From positions 1-56,330 of the forward strand of contig JACPOZ010000041.1 in NCBI GenBank assembly GCA_016191235.1: DNA of 56,330 nt, written 5' to 3'. Shown here piece after piece: positions 17,605 through 26,876 of this stretch. The stretch comes from Gammaproteobacteria bacterium (GTDB lineage: Bacteria > Pseudomonadota > Gammaproteobacteria > Ga0077554 > Ga007554). Made by a program: the position numbers and the translations under genes. How positions within the stretch are numbered: position 1 is the stretch's first letter; each line of letters starts with the position of its first letter. The notes under the pieces were generated by a model that saw only the letters and a program-made list of their open reading frames with translations, did no database searches and was not told the DNA's origin.

Positions 17605-20377
17605 GCAAGCGCTCGATCTCCTTGTTGACCGATTCCATGTGGGTATGGGCAGCGGAAATAGATGCTAGTCCCGCTTCTGTTTTTATCGCACTTTCCAGCC
17701 GCGCTACGGCGGCCCGCAATGCGGGAACCCCGCACTGACATGCCGATCCGTGTAGTCTGTGTGCGTGCTCCAGAAGCTCCCCCATATTCCCGCTGGCTAA
17801 GGCGTCATTAAGCCTGCTACGCTGCCTGGGCAAGTCCTCCAGCAGCATGGCCAGCAGGTCTGCGGCAAGCGCGGCATTGCCTCCCGCCAGTTGTAACCCT
17901 AAGGCCTCATCGAACAGCGTAGTATCGCTGGCCTGATTTATGTGCGTGGCGGTTAGTGTTCCCGGTGCTGTGTGATGTACCCACTTTTCAATCATGCGCC
18001 ACAACTGTTCTTCCTGAACCGGCTTGATCAGCAAATCGTCCATCCCTGCGGCGCCAATGTCGTTGCGTTCTGCGATGAGGGCATCGGCGGTGAGGGCGAT
18101 GATGGGGGTGCGTTGTCCCCCCGATTCTCGCGCCCGGATACGGGATGATGCCTCAATGCCGTTCATCACAGGCATATGAATATCCATTAGAGTGAGATCG
18201 AAACGCTGTGTGGTTGCCGCGTTGATGGCGTGCTGGCCGTCTTCGGCCTCGGTGGTGTGCGCGCCTTGTTGCCGTAACAATGTGGTAATGAATTTGCGAT
18301 TGATCGGATTATCATCCGCTACCAATATCCGCAGGCCGGCAAGCCGCTGCACGGCAGACGCGGATGTTTGCAAGGAGGAAGCATCTTGTTCGGCGGGTGC
18401 GTTACCGCTTGCAACATGGCATAGCGCCCGATAGAGATCCTTATGCCGGCAGGGCTTGACCAGGCAAGCATCTGCACCGCTGGCAGAGATGCGGTTTAAT
18501 GTGTCTTGCCTGGTGTCACTCACAAGTATCGCGACTTTGCAGCCGGCATCGGCCTTGATCGCCTTGAGCGTTGCAAAAAACGTGTCTGATTCGAGATTGT
18601 GCCGCGAAGCGCCAAGCACCACTATCGGGTCGCGAATGCCCCGTGCGGCGGCATCTCGCAACATCGGCTTTAGGGCCGGTAGATCCTCAACCTCTGTAAC
18701 CGACATGCCCCACCCCGTCAGGGTGTGATAGGCCGCCAACCGTGCCAGAGGATGTGACTCATACAGCAAGACCGTATAGCCCGCTAACGGAGTGGTGGCG
18801 GGCTGGGCATGGTGCGGGGCGGCGAGCTTTTTTCCGCGCAAGGTGAACCAGAAGGTTGATCCCTTGCCAGGCTCGCTTTCCAGCCCGATTTCGCCGCCCA
18901 TCTGTTCGACCAATTTCTTGCAGATGGCAAGTCCAAGCCCCGTTCCACCATATTTTCGAGTGTCCGAGGTATCTATCTGGGTGAAGGCTGAGAACAGCCG
19001 TTGCCGATCCTCCGGGGTGATGCCGATGCCGGTATCGGTAACACTGATGCGCAGTGCAGTCTGGTCGGGGCTGTCTTCATCATCGAGCATGACGCGAACC
19101 ACTACACTGCCCGCATGGGTGAACTTGATGGCATTGTCCACCAGATTGGTGATGATCTGTTTTACTCTTAGAGGATCGCAGCTATAGTGGGACGGCACAT
19201 CGAAATAGACAAGCGGTACCAGCTCCAGTCCCTTTTCATGGGCGACGGGTGCGAGCAAGGACAGCACCTCGTCGAGGCATTCGCGCAGATCGCAGGCGAC
19301 ATTTTGCAATATCAGCTTACCTGATTCGATTTTCGATAAATCAAGAATGTCATTGATGATGGCGAGTAGATTTTCAGAGGATTTGCGGATAGTTTCGATG
19401 TAGTCACGCTGTTCATCATCCAGCTTTGTTTTCAGGATCAGGTTGGTGAATCCGGCAATCGCATTCATCGGGGTGCGGATCTCATGACTCATGTTGGCAA
19501 GAAACTCTGATTTTACCTTGCTCGCCTCAAGCGCATTGTGACGCGCGGCATCCAGTTCTGCATTTTGCATCTCCATCATGTCCAGTGTTTTGCGCAAATC
19601 CATCGTGGCTTGGGCTATTTTTCCTTGCAGGTCCTCTTGAGCGGCTTTAAGTGCGGAGGCCGTCGAATTAATGCCTGTTTCAAGGATGCGCAATTCATCG
19701 CTGGATGTCGGTACGACATGAATTTCAAGATCGCCCTGCTCCAGCCGTTTCATCGCCTGGGTCACATTCATGATCGGTTGTGTAACACCTCGTGCCATGC
19801 GCAGCGCGATGAATGCGCTCACTGTCAATCCTGCGAGAATCATAAGCAGCGCGGCAATAAGTGCCTGTTTTTGTCTTGCCACTGTGCTTGCCCGTGACAG
19901 TGCGATGGTGACATGCCCAAGTAACTGGTGTTGTGCACTTTCTGTTGTGTCTGCGTAGTCGTCGATGGCGATGGCGGTGAGAAAGATCGGCGAACGGAAT
20001 ACCAGGAATTGTTTATCCGCTGACAGTGTTGCGGAGATGTTTGAGTCCGCCTTTATTGGCAAGCCCGCAGGTGCCAGGGTCGAGCCTGATTTGACCAGTG
20101 GCACACCCTGGGCGTTTGCAATAACAACCGAGACGATGTCGGTCTCCTTGAGCGCGGCATCCGCCAGGCCGCGCAGGATGTCATGGTTGCCGGAGAAAAC
20201 CGCGTATTCGCTGGCCTGGGTTACATGTGTTGTTATGGCCTTGCCGCGATTCAGCAATGTCTGCTCAAGGTCTGCGATGCGCATGCTGGTAAAGTAAGCA
20301 GTGATTAGCAGGGCGATGACCGTGGCGGGCAGCAGCGCCAGAAGCAGGATTTTGTTTTTAATGCTCCAGCGCTTCAT
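17585..20377 (-). CDS. BarA-like hybrid sensor histidine kinase
   Basis: A 930-residue inner-membrane kinase. Order: membrane helix (about 8-30), periplasmic sensor region (31-170) with the BarA/UhpB-like stretch SEYAVFSGNHDILRGLADAA, second helix (171-193), HAMP, HisKA with His298 in MSHEIRTPMNAI, HATPase (TNLVDNAIKF, DTGIGI, GTGLGLAICKK), a degenerate receiver-like region (about 525-650), a true receiver (LRILVADDNPINR, LMDIHMPVMNG) and an Hpt domain with His in HRLHGSACQCG. Its ATG overlaps the stop of the upstream binding-protein gene. No DNA-binding partner is encoded nearby. Confidence 0.92.
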   Translation of the reverse strand: MKRWSIKNKILLLALLPATVIALLITAYFTSMRIADLEQTLLNRGKAITTHVTQASEYAVFSGNHDILRGLADAALKETDIVSVVIANAQGVPLVKSGSTLAPAGLPIKADSNISATLSADKQFLVFRSPIFLTAIAIDDYADTTESAQHQLLGHVTIALSRASTVARQKQALIAALLMILAGLTVSAFIALRMARGVTQPIMNVTQAMKRLEQGDLEIHVVPTSSDELRILETGINSTASALKAAQEDLQGKIAQATMDLRKTLDMMEMQNAELDAARHNALEASKVKSEFLANMSHEIRTPMNAIAGFTNLILKTKLDDEQRDYIETIRKSSENLLAIINDILDLSKIESGKLILQNVACDLRECLDEVLSLLAPVAHEKGLELVPLVYFDVPSHYSCDPLRVKQIITNLVDNAIKFTHAGSVVVRVMLDDEDSPDQTALRISVTDTGIGITPEDRQRLFSAFTQIDTSDTRKYGGTGLGLAICKKLVEQMGGEIGLESEPGKGSTFWFTLRGKKLAAPHHAQPATTPLAGYTVLLYESHPLARLAAYHTLTGWGMSVTEVEDLPALKPMLRDAAARGIRDPIVVLGASRHNLESDTFFATLKAIKADAGCKVAILVSDTRQDTLNRISASGADACLVKPCRHKDLYRALCHVASGNAPAEQDASSLQTSASAVQRLAGLRILVADDNPINRKFITTLLRQQGAHTTEAEDGQHAINAATTQRFDLTLMDIHMPVMNGIEASSRIRARESGGQRTPIIALTADALIAERNDIGAAGMDDLLIKPVQEEQLWRMIEKWVHHTAPGTLTATHINQASDTTLFDEALGLQLAGGNAALAADLLAMLLEDLPRQRSRLNDALASGNMGELLEHAHRLHGSACQCGVPALRAAVARLESAIKTEAGLASISAAHTHMESVNKEIERLLTFCRA

Positions 20378-21369
20378 AAGGATGGGTTGTCTGCCTGTTG
20401 CAAACGAAGCTGGAGAGCGTTCTCGTCGGGCAGATGCAGTCCCAGGGAACGTGCCACCTGATGGTTGATCGTTATGGTGTAATAGCGCGGATACTGTGGT
20501 GCTGGTAGTTTCCAGTTTTTGGTGGCGGCCAGACGCAGCGCCTCCGCGACTTGCTGGCCGATCTGCGTGGGTGTGGAATAGACTGCCATAAGCGCCCCTG
20601 CACGGACATAGGCATGCGAAAAACCAATGACGGGAATTTTCTGGCGATAGGTTGTCAATAACAGATTCTGCACTGTGTAACGATTGAATATCAATGGATC
20701 AGGAATGGCCAATATCATGTCGCTTTCTGCCAGCACATCGTTGAGTGTCGCTATCAGCGAGCCGCCGTTTCTTGCGGTGCGGCTGTAAATGCGTAAACCT
20801 TCATTTTCTGCGGCGTTTTCCATGCTTGGAAGAAGTGTTTGCGAGGCTGGGCCCAATACTACCCCAAGGCGCTTGTATTGCGGCAGCGCCAGGCTCAATA
20901 GATCGAGCTGTCGCGGCAGCGGCTGATCAAGATAGATAGCGGACAAATCGCGCGCAGGATTAGCTTCAGTCCGCCGCCGCTGGGTGATGTTATCAAAATT
21001 TATTTTGGGAATAAGGGCGTGAAGCAGCGGTGTTTTGGTGGCCGCCGGGATGTTCAGTTGTCCAGCCTGCTGTGCGGCTGTCGTGCCCACTGTGACGATG
21101 AGGCTGGTATCCAGAAAGTCCCGATCTCGAACGGTGTTATTATCCAGCGATGCCAGGGGGACGACGTTGAGATTGAATCCGTTGTCAGGGTATCGCGCAA
21201 GCGCGTCTTTCATGCCCTCTATCAATTCAGTGTGGGCATCATCTTGTGGATTGGCGATTATCGTAATAGTAGTCGCTGCATTGGCAATGGCCGTCGAGGT
21301 GATGAGCAGCACAAAACAAAGCAGAAAGTGCGTTTTTCCAAAAACATAATTGATCACGAAACGAGACAT
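20374..21369 (-). CDS. Periplasmic ABC-type substrate-binding protein without transporter
   Basis: A 331-residue exported protein. The signal peptide (about 1-31) ends in AIANA. The mature part resembles the ABC_sub_bind family (IIANPQDDAHTELIEGMKDAL; VTVGTTAAQQAG; LAIPDPLIFNRYTVQNLLLT; IPVIGFSHAYVRAGALMAVY). No permease or ATPase gene is adjacent; instead it lies between a TonB receptor and a hybrid kinase, sharing a 4-base overlap with the kinase. It may present a ligand to the kinase sensor domain rather than serve in uptake; that is inference. Confidence 0.82.
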   Translation of the reverse strand: MSRFVINYVFGKTHFLLCFVLLITSTAIANAATTITIIANPQDDAHTELIEGMKDALARYPDNGFNLNVVPLASLDNNTVRDRDFLDTSLIVTVGTTAAQQAGQLNIPAATKTPLLHALIPKINFDNITQRRRTEANPARDLSAIYLDQPLPRQLDLLSLALPQYKRLGVVLGPASQTLLPSMENAAENEGLRIYSRTARNGGSLIATLNDVLAESDMILAIPDPLIFNRYTVQNLLLTTYRQKIPVIGFSHAYVRAGALMAVYSTPTQIGQQVAEALRLAATKNWKLPAPQYPRYYTITINHQVARSLGLHLPDENALQLRLQQADNPSL

Positions 21370-21409
21370 TTCTCTTGCGTCATTCTATGATCACACTCAA
21401 GCGCGGCGA

Positions 21410-23404
21410 TCATTGCAGGTCCAGAGTCAGTGTTGCATACCAGCGCGAGTCAAAGATATTCTGGTATCGGTATTCCTGGTAGCCATCCAGGACATTTTGA
21501 GCAACCACTGCAATTTCACCGCCACGGAACGGGCGTGCAAGACGCAGATCGAGCCGTTTCATTGCGCCTGCACTCTCTGCTGTAACCATACCTATGTAAT
21601 AGACCTTGTCGGTTTGATAGTACCCAAGACTGCCCCGCAAATTGCCCGGCAAGTTTTGCATGGCCAGCAGGCTGAGCGAATTGGTGGGGGCTGTCGTTGA
21701 GTAGCGAATCCAGTAGTTGCTGCTGTTGATATCGGTATAGGCATAACTCAATATCACTTGCGTGCTTTTGTGGGGGGCGTATTTTATCTGGGTTTCCGCG
21801 CCACGGATGGTGGCGTTGTCGCCATTCAGGAATTGCCGGGTCTTTCCGTCGACATTGTCGGCGGCATAAGAGGTTTGGCCCGCACTGATAAGGCCCTTTA
21901 TTTCGTCCTGAAAAATCTTGATATCCAGTGAGAGGTGCGCCGCTGGGAAATTGCCGATATAGCCCAGTTCGCGTGAGACGATGGTTTCTGGCGTCAGAGC
22001 ATTATTGCCCAGATAGAGGTGATTTAGCAGAGGCCCGAAGGTTACCTTATAGTCGGCGCGGTTTTCGTATATCACTGGTGTACGTAGCGCTTTCGAAACG
22101 CTGGCCCGCAACGAATGGTGTTCGTTGATCAGGTAGTTCATCGCCACACGTGGTGCAATATCCGAGCCGGTAATATCGTTTTTTTCCAGCATTGCACCCA
22201 TGTTCAAAAGCCATGCCGGCGTGATGCGCCACTCGCTGGAGCCAAACAGGCGATGCAGCCTATGGTTAAGTGTTTGTGTCATACCCAGGAACGTGGGTGA
22301 AGTGACCTGGTCGACGCGGGTGCTCGCGCCCCATACGAAACGCCAGTTTTCAAAGGGACTCAGGTTGTGTTGCAGTTCCAGGTCATAACGCTCTGCCGTC
22401 ACGTCCTCGTTCATGGGGAGTTGCGCGCCGCCGATGACTTTCAGTGGTGGTGTGAGCCATGACTCGCTGGCCTTGTGGTAATTGTGAAAGAATTGAATGC
22501 TGATTTCCTGCCCGGCATTCATGCTGCGTTGCCAGCGGAGCTGTTCATAGCGGCTGTTTACGGTTCTTGTGTGTTCGTTATTGGTGGGCGTGGGATTAGC
22601 CTGAGTCGGTGGCTCACCCATGCCGCGCGGGCCTGTGTTGAGTCCGAATTGAAACATGACGGTATCATTCGTGTTGGGACGGTAATCGGCGCGCAGTGTG
22701 GCCAGAGAAACACGTTTACTGTCGTTGCGGTTATCGAAGCCGTTATCCTCGCGGTGGCCGACGGTGAAGCGGTAGTCGAGGTTGCCGTTTGTGCCGCCAT
22801 GGCGCAGAAAGCCCTCCGCCACGCCTTTTGATCCCGCTATCGCCTTGATGCGCGTGCCCGCATCCTGTGACGCATGGCGCGTGATGATGTTGATGACTCC
22901 CTGAAAGGCGTTGGCGCCATAACTCGCCATGTTCGGGCCGCGTACCACCTCGATGCGCTCGATGTCGTCCAGTGCCAGCGGCAGGTCGCTCCATTGCACG
23001 CCGCCGAAGGCAGGGGTATATACCGAGCGTCCGTCGACCAGGACTTGCAGGCGTTTTGCATAGGTGTCCGCCAGGCCATGGTAGGTCACGGTTTGCCAGT
23101 GGCCGCTCGCATACCCTACCTGAAAGCCCGGCACCAGCCTGAAGAGGTCGGCCAGCTCGCGTGCTCCCGAGGCGCTGATCATGTCGCGGTCGATGACGGT
23201 GGTTGCGGCGGGCGCTTCAGCCGCGGGTTGAGAAAGGCGCGAGGCGGAGAGGATGACAGGCATTTTGCCCAGAAAATCCTCATCCGAGAGCCATTTTGTT
23301 CCGGCTTCCTTGTTGTTTTCCGCATGTGCCTTGCCTGTCATTAGCAGCATGATTTCCAAACACGTCAGTACGGCCACTTTCAGGGCGCGGCTTTTTTTAT
23401 ACAT
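21410..23404 (-). CDS. TonB-dependent outer-membrane receptor
   Basis: A 664-residue outer-membrane protein with a signal peptide (cleavage near KAHAEN), a plug domain (VILSASRLSQPAAEAPAATT, IERIEVVRGPNMASYGANAF, GVINIITR) and a beta-barrel ending in the aromatic-poor but barrel-like YATLTLDLQ. The ligand cannot be read from the sequence; related receptors take up siderophores, cobalamin or sugars. It is the first gene of a minus-strand set with the binding protein (40-base gap) and the hybrid kinase. It is divergent from cysM. Confidence 0.9.
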   Translation of the reverse strand: MYKKSRALKVAVLTCLEIMLLMTGKAHAENNKEAGTKWLSDEDFLGKMPVILSASRLSQPAAEAPAATTVIDRDMISASGARELADLFRLVPGFQVGYASGHWQTVTYHGLADTYAKRLQVLVDGRSVYTPAFGGVQWSDLPLALDDIERIEVVRGPNMASYGANAFQGVINIITRHASQDAGTRIKAIAGSKGVAEGFLRHGGTNGNLDYRFTVGHREDNGFDNRNDSKRVSLATLRADYRPNTNDTVMFQFGLNTGPRGMGEPPTQANPTPTNNEHTRTVNSRYEQLRWQRSMNAGQEISIQFFHNYHKASESWLTPPLKVIGGAQLPMNEDVTAERYDLELQHNLSPFENWRFVWGASTRVDQVTSPTFLGMTQTLNHRLHRLFGSSEWRITPAWLLNMGAMLEKNDITGSDIAPRVAMNYLINEHHSLRASVSKALRTPVIYENRADYKVTFGPLLNHLYLGNNALTPETIVSRELGYIGNFPAAHLSLDIKIFQDEIKGLISAGQTSYAADNVDGKTRQFLNGDNATIRGAETQIKYAPHKSTQVILSYAYTDINSSNYWIRYSTTAPTNSLSLLAMQNLPGNLRGSLGYYQTDKVYYIGMVTAESAGAMKRLDLRLARPFRGGEIAVVAQNVLDGYQEYRYQNIFDSRWYATLTLDLQ

Positions 23405-23543
23405 AGAAGGTATTCCGTGATTACAATGTATTTTTATGGGGGCGTCAGTCAGGGGGTAACCACGTATGCTGTAAGAGAATAACTATCGGCTTTATTCTAA
23501 AGAAAAGGGCGTTTGCCCGCAAAATTGAGATAAAATCAGTGCT

Positions 23544-24434
23544 ATGAACTTCCCAATACTCGAAGACTTTGTCGGTAACACCCCGCTGGTCAGGTTGCAG
23601 CGTCTGCCGGGCGCGACCAGCAACGCTGTTCTGGTGAAGCTGGAGGGTAACAATCCCGCCGGCTCAGTGAAAGACCGGGCTGCCCTGAGCATGATACGTC
23701 ATGCCGAGGCGCGTGGTGAGATTGCGCCTGGCGATACCCTCATCGAGGCCACCAGCGGCAATACCGGTATCGCCCTGGCGATGGCCGCCGCCATCAAGGG
23801 TTATCGTATGGTGCTGATCATGCCCGAGCACATGAGCGTGGAGCGCCGCGCGGTGATGAAGGCCTTTGGTGCGGAGCTGGTGCTGGTCCCGCGCGAAGGG
23901 GGCATGGAGGCGGCCCGTGATCTGGCTGTGCATATGGAGCAGGCGGGACAGGGCAAGCGGCTCGATCAGTTTTCCAATCCTGACAATCCTTGCGCCCACT
24001 ACGAGGGCACCGGGCCGGAGATCTGGCGTGACACCGGCGGCAAGATCACCCACTTTGTCAGCGCCATGGGCACCACCGGCACTATCATGGGCGTATCGCG
24101 CTATCTCAAGGAGAAAAATCCCTCTATCCAGATTGTCGGCGTACACCCAGAAGAAGGCGCCAATATCCCGGGCATCCGCCGCTGGCCCAAGGAATACCTG
24201 CCGAGGATTTATGACGCCTCACGGGTGGATCGTGTCATGGAAGTGGGGCAGATGGAGGCAGAGGAAACCACGCGGCTGCTCGCGGCGCGCGAGGGGATTT
24301 TCGCTGGCATTTCCTCTGGCGGCGCACTGTACGCGGCGTTACGTCTGTCACAAGAAGTTGAGAACGCCGTGATCGTGAGCATTGCCTGCGACCGGGGTGA
24401 CCGCTATCTGTCTACCGGGGTATTTCCTGAATGA
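23544..24434 (+). CDS. cysM: Cysteine synthase B
   Basis: CysM makes L-cysteine from O-acetylserine and sulfide or thiosulfate. The 296-residue PLP enzyme has the PLP lysine in NNPAGSVKDRAAL (Lys43), the substrate loop EATSGNTGIALAM and the PLP phosphate loop GTTGTIMGV. Length and the RRWPKEYLP stretch fit CysM better than CysK. It is divergent from the TonB receptor and precedes an exonuclease gene and rlmD. Confidence 0.94.
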   Translation: MNFPILEDFVGNTPLVRLQRLPGATSNAVLVKLEGNNPAGSVKDRAALSMIRHAEARGEIAPGDTLIEATSGNTGIALAMAAAIKGYRMVLIMPEHMSVERRAVMKAFGAELVLVPREGGMEAARDLAVHMEQAGQGKRLDQFSNPDNPCAHYEGTGPEIWRDTGGKITHFVSAMGTTGTIMGVSRYLKEKNPSIQIVGVHPEEGANIPGIRRWPKEYLPRIYDASRVDRVMEVGQMEAEETTRLLAAREGIFAGISSGGALYAALRLSQEVENAVIVSIACDRGDRYLSTGVFPE

Positions 24435-24452
24435 GCCTGAAAAACTTATTTA

Positions 24453-24581
24453 TCCACGAAAATCACGAAAAAACACGAAAATATTCAAATACATATCGTG
24501 TGTTGCTTGCCACCCATCCGGTGAGTTTCTGAAGCAGTCCATGTTTTTGTTTTATTTCGTGAATTTTGTGTTTTTCGTGGA
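24453..24581. repeat. Inverted-repeat element with TCCACGAAAA...CACGAAAA arms
   Basis: Arms at 24453-24483 and 24551-24581 are imperfect reverse complements built from a repeated CACGAAA unit (TCCACGAAAATCACGAAAAA on the left; the right arm read in reverse starts TCCACGAAAAACACAAAATT). The 67-base centre has no open frame. The whole gap between cysM and the exonuclease gene is this element. It looks like a non-autonomous intergenic repeat and could fold in RNA. Confidence 0.7.
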
Positions 24582-24599
24582 CAAAAAGAGGTTTACAGG

Positions 24600-25373
24600 A
24601 TGAATGTATTTGTCTTTGATATTGAAACGGTGCCTGATGTCGAGGCGGGCCGGAGGCTCCATGCGCTGGAGGGCTTGAACGACAAAGACGTTGCTGAAGT
24701 GATGTATCACTTGCGCCGCCAGGAGACCGGCGGTTCGGATTTTCTGCGTCTGCACCTGCAAAAGATCGTTGCAATCTCCGCAGTGCTGCGCACCCGCGAT
24801 ACCGTCAAGGTATGGTCGCTGGGTGAGCCGGATGCCCCGGAGCAGGAGTTGATCCAGCGCTTTTACGACGGCATCGACAGATTCACGCCCACCCTGGTGA
24901 CATGGAATGGCGGCGGATTTGATCTCCCGGTGTTGCACTACCGCGCCTTGCTGCACGGCATCGCCGCGCCGCGTTACTGGGATACCGGCGATGATAATCG
25001 CGAGTTTCGCTGGAACAATTACCTGAACCGCTATCATGACCGGCATACCGACCTGATGGATGTGCTGTCGGGCTTTCAGGCGCGCGCCACCGCACCGTTG
25101 GACGATATCGCCACCCTGTTGGGCTTCCCCGGCAAGATGGGCATGCACGGCGCCCAGGTGTGGGACAGCTACCAGCGCGGCGATATTATTGGCATCCGCA
25201 ATTATTGCGAGACGGATGTGCTCAATACCTACCTCGTCTATTTGCGGTTTGAGTTGATCAGGGGGCGTCTTACTGCCGAGGCCTACGCTGGGGAGTGTCA
25301 ACGCCTGCGCGATGCGCTGATCAAAGAGCGCAAGCCCCACCTCAATGAGTTTCTACAGGCGTGGCAGCAATAA
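24600..25373 (+). CDS. DnaQ-fold 3'-5' exonuclease (predicted PolB-like)
   Basis: A 257-residue stand-alone exonuclease of the DNA-polymerase-B-exonuclease-like group. The acidic residues of the DEDD site are visible: FDIETVPD at residues 5-12, TWNGGGFDLPVLHYRAL in the middle and NYCETDVLNTYLVYLRFEL near the C-terminus. Such proteins are common next to cysM and rlmD. The cellular role of this family is not settled. The start follows directly after the inverted repeat at 24453-24581. Confidence 0.85.
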   Translation: MNVFVFDIETVPDVEAGRRLHALEGLNDKDVAEVMYHLRRQETGGSDFLRLHLQKIVAISAVLRTRDTVKVWSLGEPDAPEQELIQRFYDGIDRFTPTLVTWNGGGFDLPVLHYRALLHGIAAPRYWDTGDDNREFRWNNYLNRYHDRHTDLMDVLSGFQARATAPLDDIATLLGFPGKMGMHGAQVWDSYQRGDIIGIRNYCETDVLNTYLVYLRFELIRGRLTAEAYAGECQRLRDALIKERKPHLNEFLQAWQQ

Positions 25374-25393
25374 ACCTAAAAAAAACGATTGAA

Positions 25394-25521
25394 CCGCAGA
25401 GAACGCAGAGGACGCAAAGAAATTCAGAGAGTTAGCGTAACAAGCACACCCACCCGGCGGGTGACTCGGAACATCTTGCCAAGGCCTTGTTTTTACTCTT
25501 CATTCTCTGCGCGCTCTGCGG
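25394..25521. repeat. Inverted-repeat element with CCGCAGAG...CGCAGAG arms
   Basis: The left arm (25394-25419, CCGCAGAGAACGCAGAGGAC...) and the right arm (25496-25521, in reverse CCGCAGAGCGCGCAGAGAAT...) match apart from scattered changes. Each arm repeats a GCAGAG-type unit three times. The centre has no gene. The design is the same as at 24453-24581 and 43967-44209: repeated short units as arms around 70-200 bases. Confidence 0.7.
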
Positions 25522-25553
25522 GGAATAGCCGTTTTTAGGATAAACTCTCAAGC

Positions 25554-26876
25554 ATGACAAGACGCAATCTCAAAAAAATGCCGGTCGAACCGGTGCGGGC
25601 CGATGTTGAATCTCTCACTCAGGACGCCCGTGGCGTGGCGCATATCGGCGGCAAGGCGGTGTTTATCGAAGGGGCGCTGCCGGGCGAAGAGGTGATGTTT
25701 ACCTATGTCGCCCAGCACCGGCGTTATGATGAAGGCCAGGCGGTACAGATACTCAAAGCCTCGCCGCACCGGGTTGAACCGCGCTGCCCGCATTTTAATG
25801 TATGCGGCGGCTGCAGCCTGCAACACATGGCGGTCGAGGCGCAGATTCTGGCCAAGCAGCAGGTGCTGCTCGATAGTCTCGCGCACATCGGCAAGGTAGC
25901 CCCTGAATCCCTGTTGCCCCCGCTCACCGGGCCGCACTGGGGATACCGGCGCAAGGCGCGTCTGAGTGCGAAATATGTGATAAAAAAATCGGCGATGCTG
26001 GTGGGCTTCCGCGAAAAACGCAGCAACCTGCTCGCCGACCTGACGCGCTGCGATGTGCTTGATCCCTCCGTGGGTGAGCGCATCGTGGAGTTGCGGGCGT
26101 TGCTCGATGGCATGGACGCGCGTGACAGCATCCCTCAGATTGAGATTGCTGTAGGCGACCACGAAACCGCTTTGGTGTTTCGCACCCTTACCGATCTTGA
26201 TGGGGACGATCAAACCAGGCTGCGTGGGTTTGGCGAGCGTCACGGTTTTCAGATCTATCTGCAACCGGGCGGACCAGAGACAGTGACACTGCTGTGGCCG
26301 GAATCCGCCACGCTGAGCTATCGCCTGCCGGATTATGATCTCGAACTGTTCTTCCTGCCCACCGATTTCACCCAGGTGAATGCCGGACTCAACCGCACGA
26401 TGATCAACCATGCGCTGGCGCTATTGGACCCGCAGCCCGGCGAGCGGATACTCGATCTGTTTTGTGGCTTGGGCAATTTCACACTGCCGCTGGCGCGGCG
26501 CGCGGGCAGCGTGGTGGGCGTAGAGGGGAGCGAGGAGCTGGTGCAGCGCGCGCGCGACAACGCGCAGCGCAACGGCATCACCAATGTTGAGTTCCATGCC
26601 GCTGATTTGAGTCTTGCTGTGGACCATTCATGGGTCGGCCCCGGTTTTGACAAGATACTGCTCGACCCGCCCCGCACTGGCGCCCTGGAGGCCGTCAAAC
26701 ACCTGCCTGCGTTTGGCGCCTCACGCATGGTGTATGTTTCATGCAATCCCGCCACCTTGGCGCGCGACGCCGCCGAGCTGGTGCATAATCACGGCTACCG
26801 TCTGGTCAGCGCAGGCGTCATGGACATGTTTCCGCATACCACGCACGTAGAATCCATCGCATTATTCGAGCGGTGA
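25554..26876 (+). CDS. rlmD: 23S rRNA (uracil-1939-C5)-methyltransferase
   Basis: RlmD methylates U1939 of 23S rRNA. The 440-residue protein has an N-terminal TRAM domain, the iron-sulfur cysteines in RCPHFNVCGGCSLQHM, the SAM site ILDLFCGLGNFTLPLA and the catalytic Cys in YVSCNPATLARD. Length equals the family norm. Its 3' end overlaps the convergent dehydrogenase gene by 15 bases. relA, often found downstream, is absent here. Confidence 0.95.
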   Translation: MTRRNLKKMPVEPVRADVESLTQDARGVAHIGGKAVFIEGALPGEEVMFTYVAQHRRYDEGQAVQILKASPHRVEPRCPHFNVCGGCSLQHMAVEAQILAKQQVLLDSLAHIGKVAPESLLPPLTGPHWGYRRKARLSAKYVIKKSAMLVGFREKRSNLLADLTRCDVLDPSVGERIVELRALLDGMDARDSIPQIEIAVGDHETALVFRTLTDLDGDDQTRLRGFGERHGFQIYLQPGGPETVTLLWPESATLSYRLPDYDLELFFLPTDFTQVNAGLNRTMINHALALLDPQPGERILDLFCGLGNFTLPLARRAGSVVGVEGSEELVQRARDNAQRNGITNVEFHAADLSLAVDHSWVGPGFDKILLDPPRTGALEAVKHLPAFGASRMVYVSCNPATLARDAAELVHNHGYRLVSAGVMDMFPHTTHVESIALFER

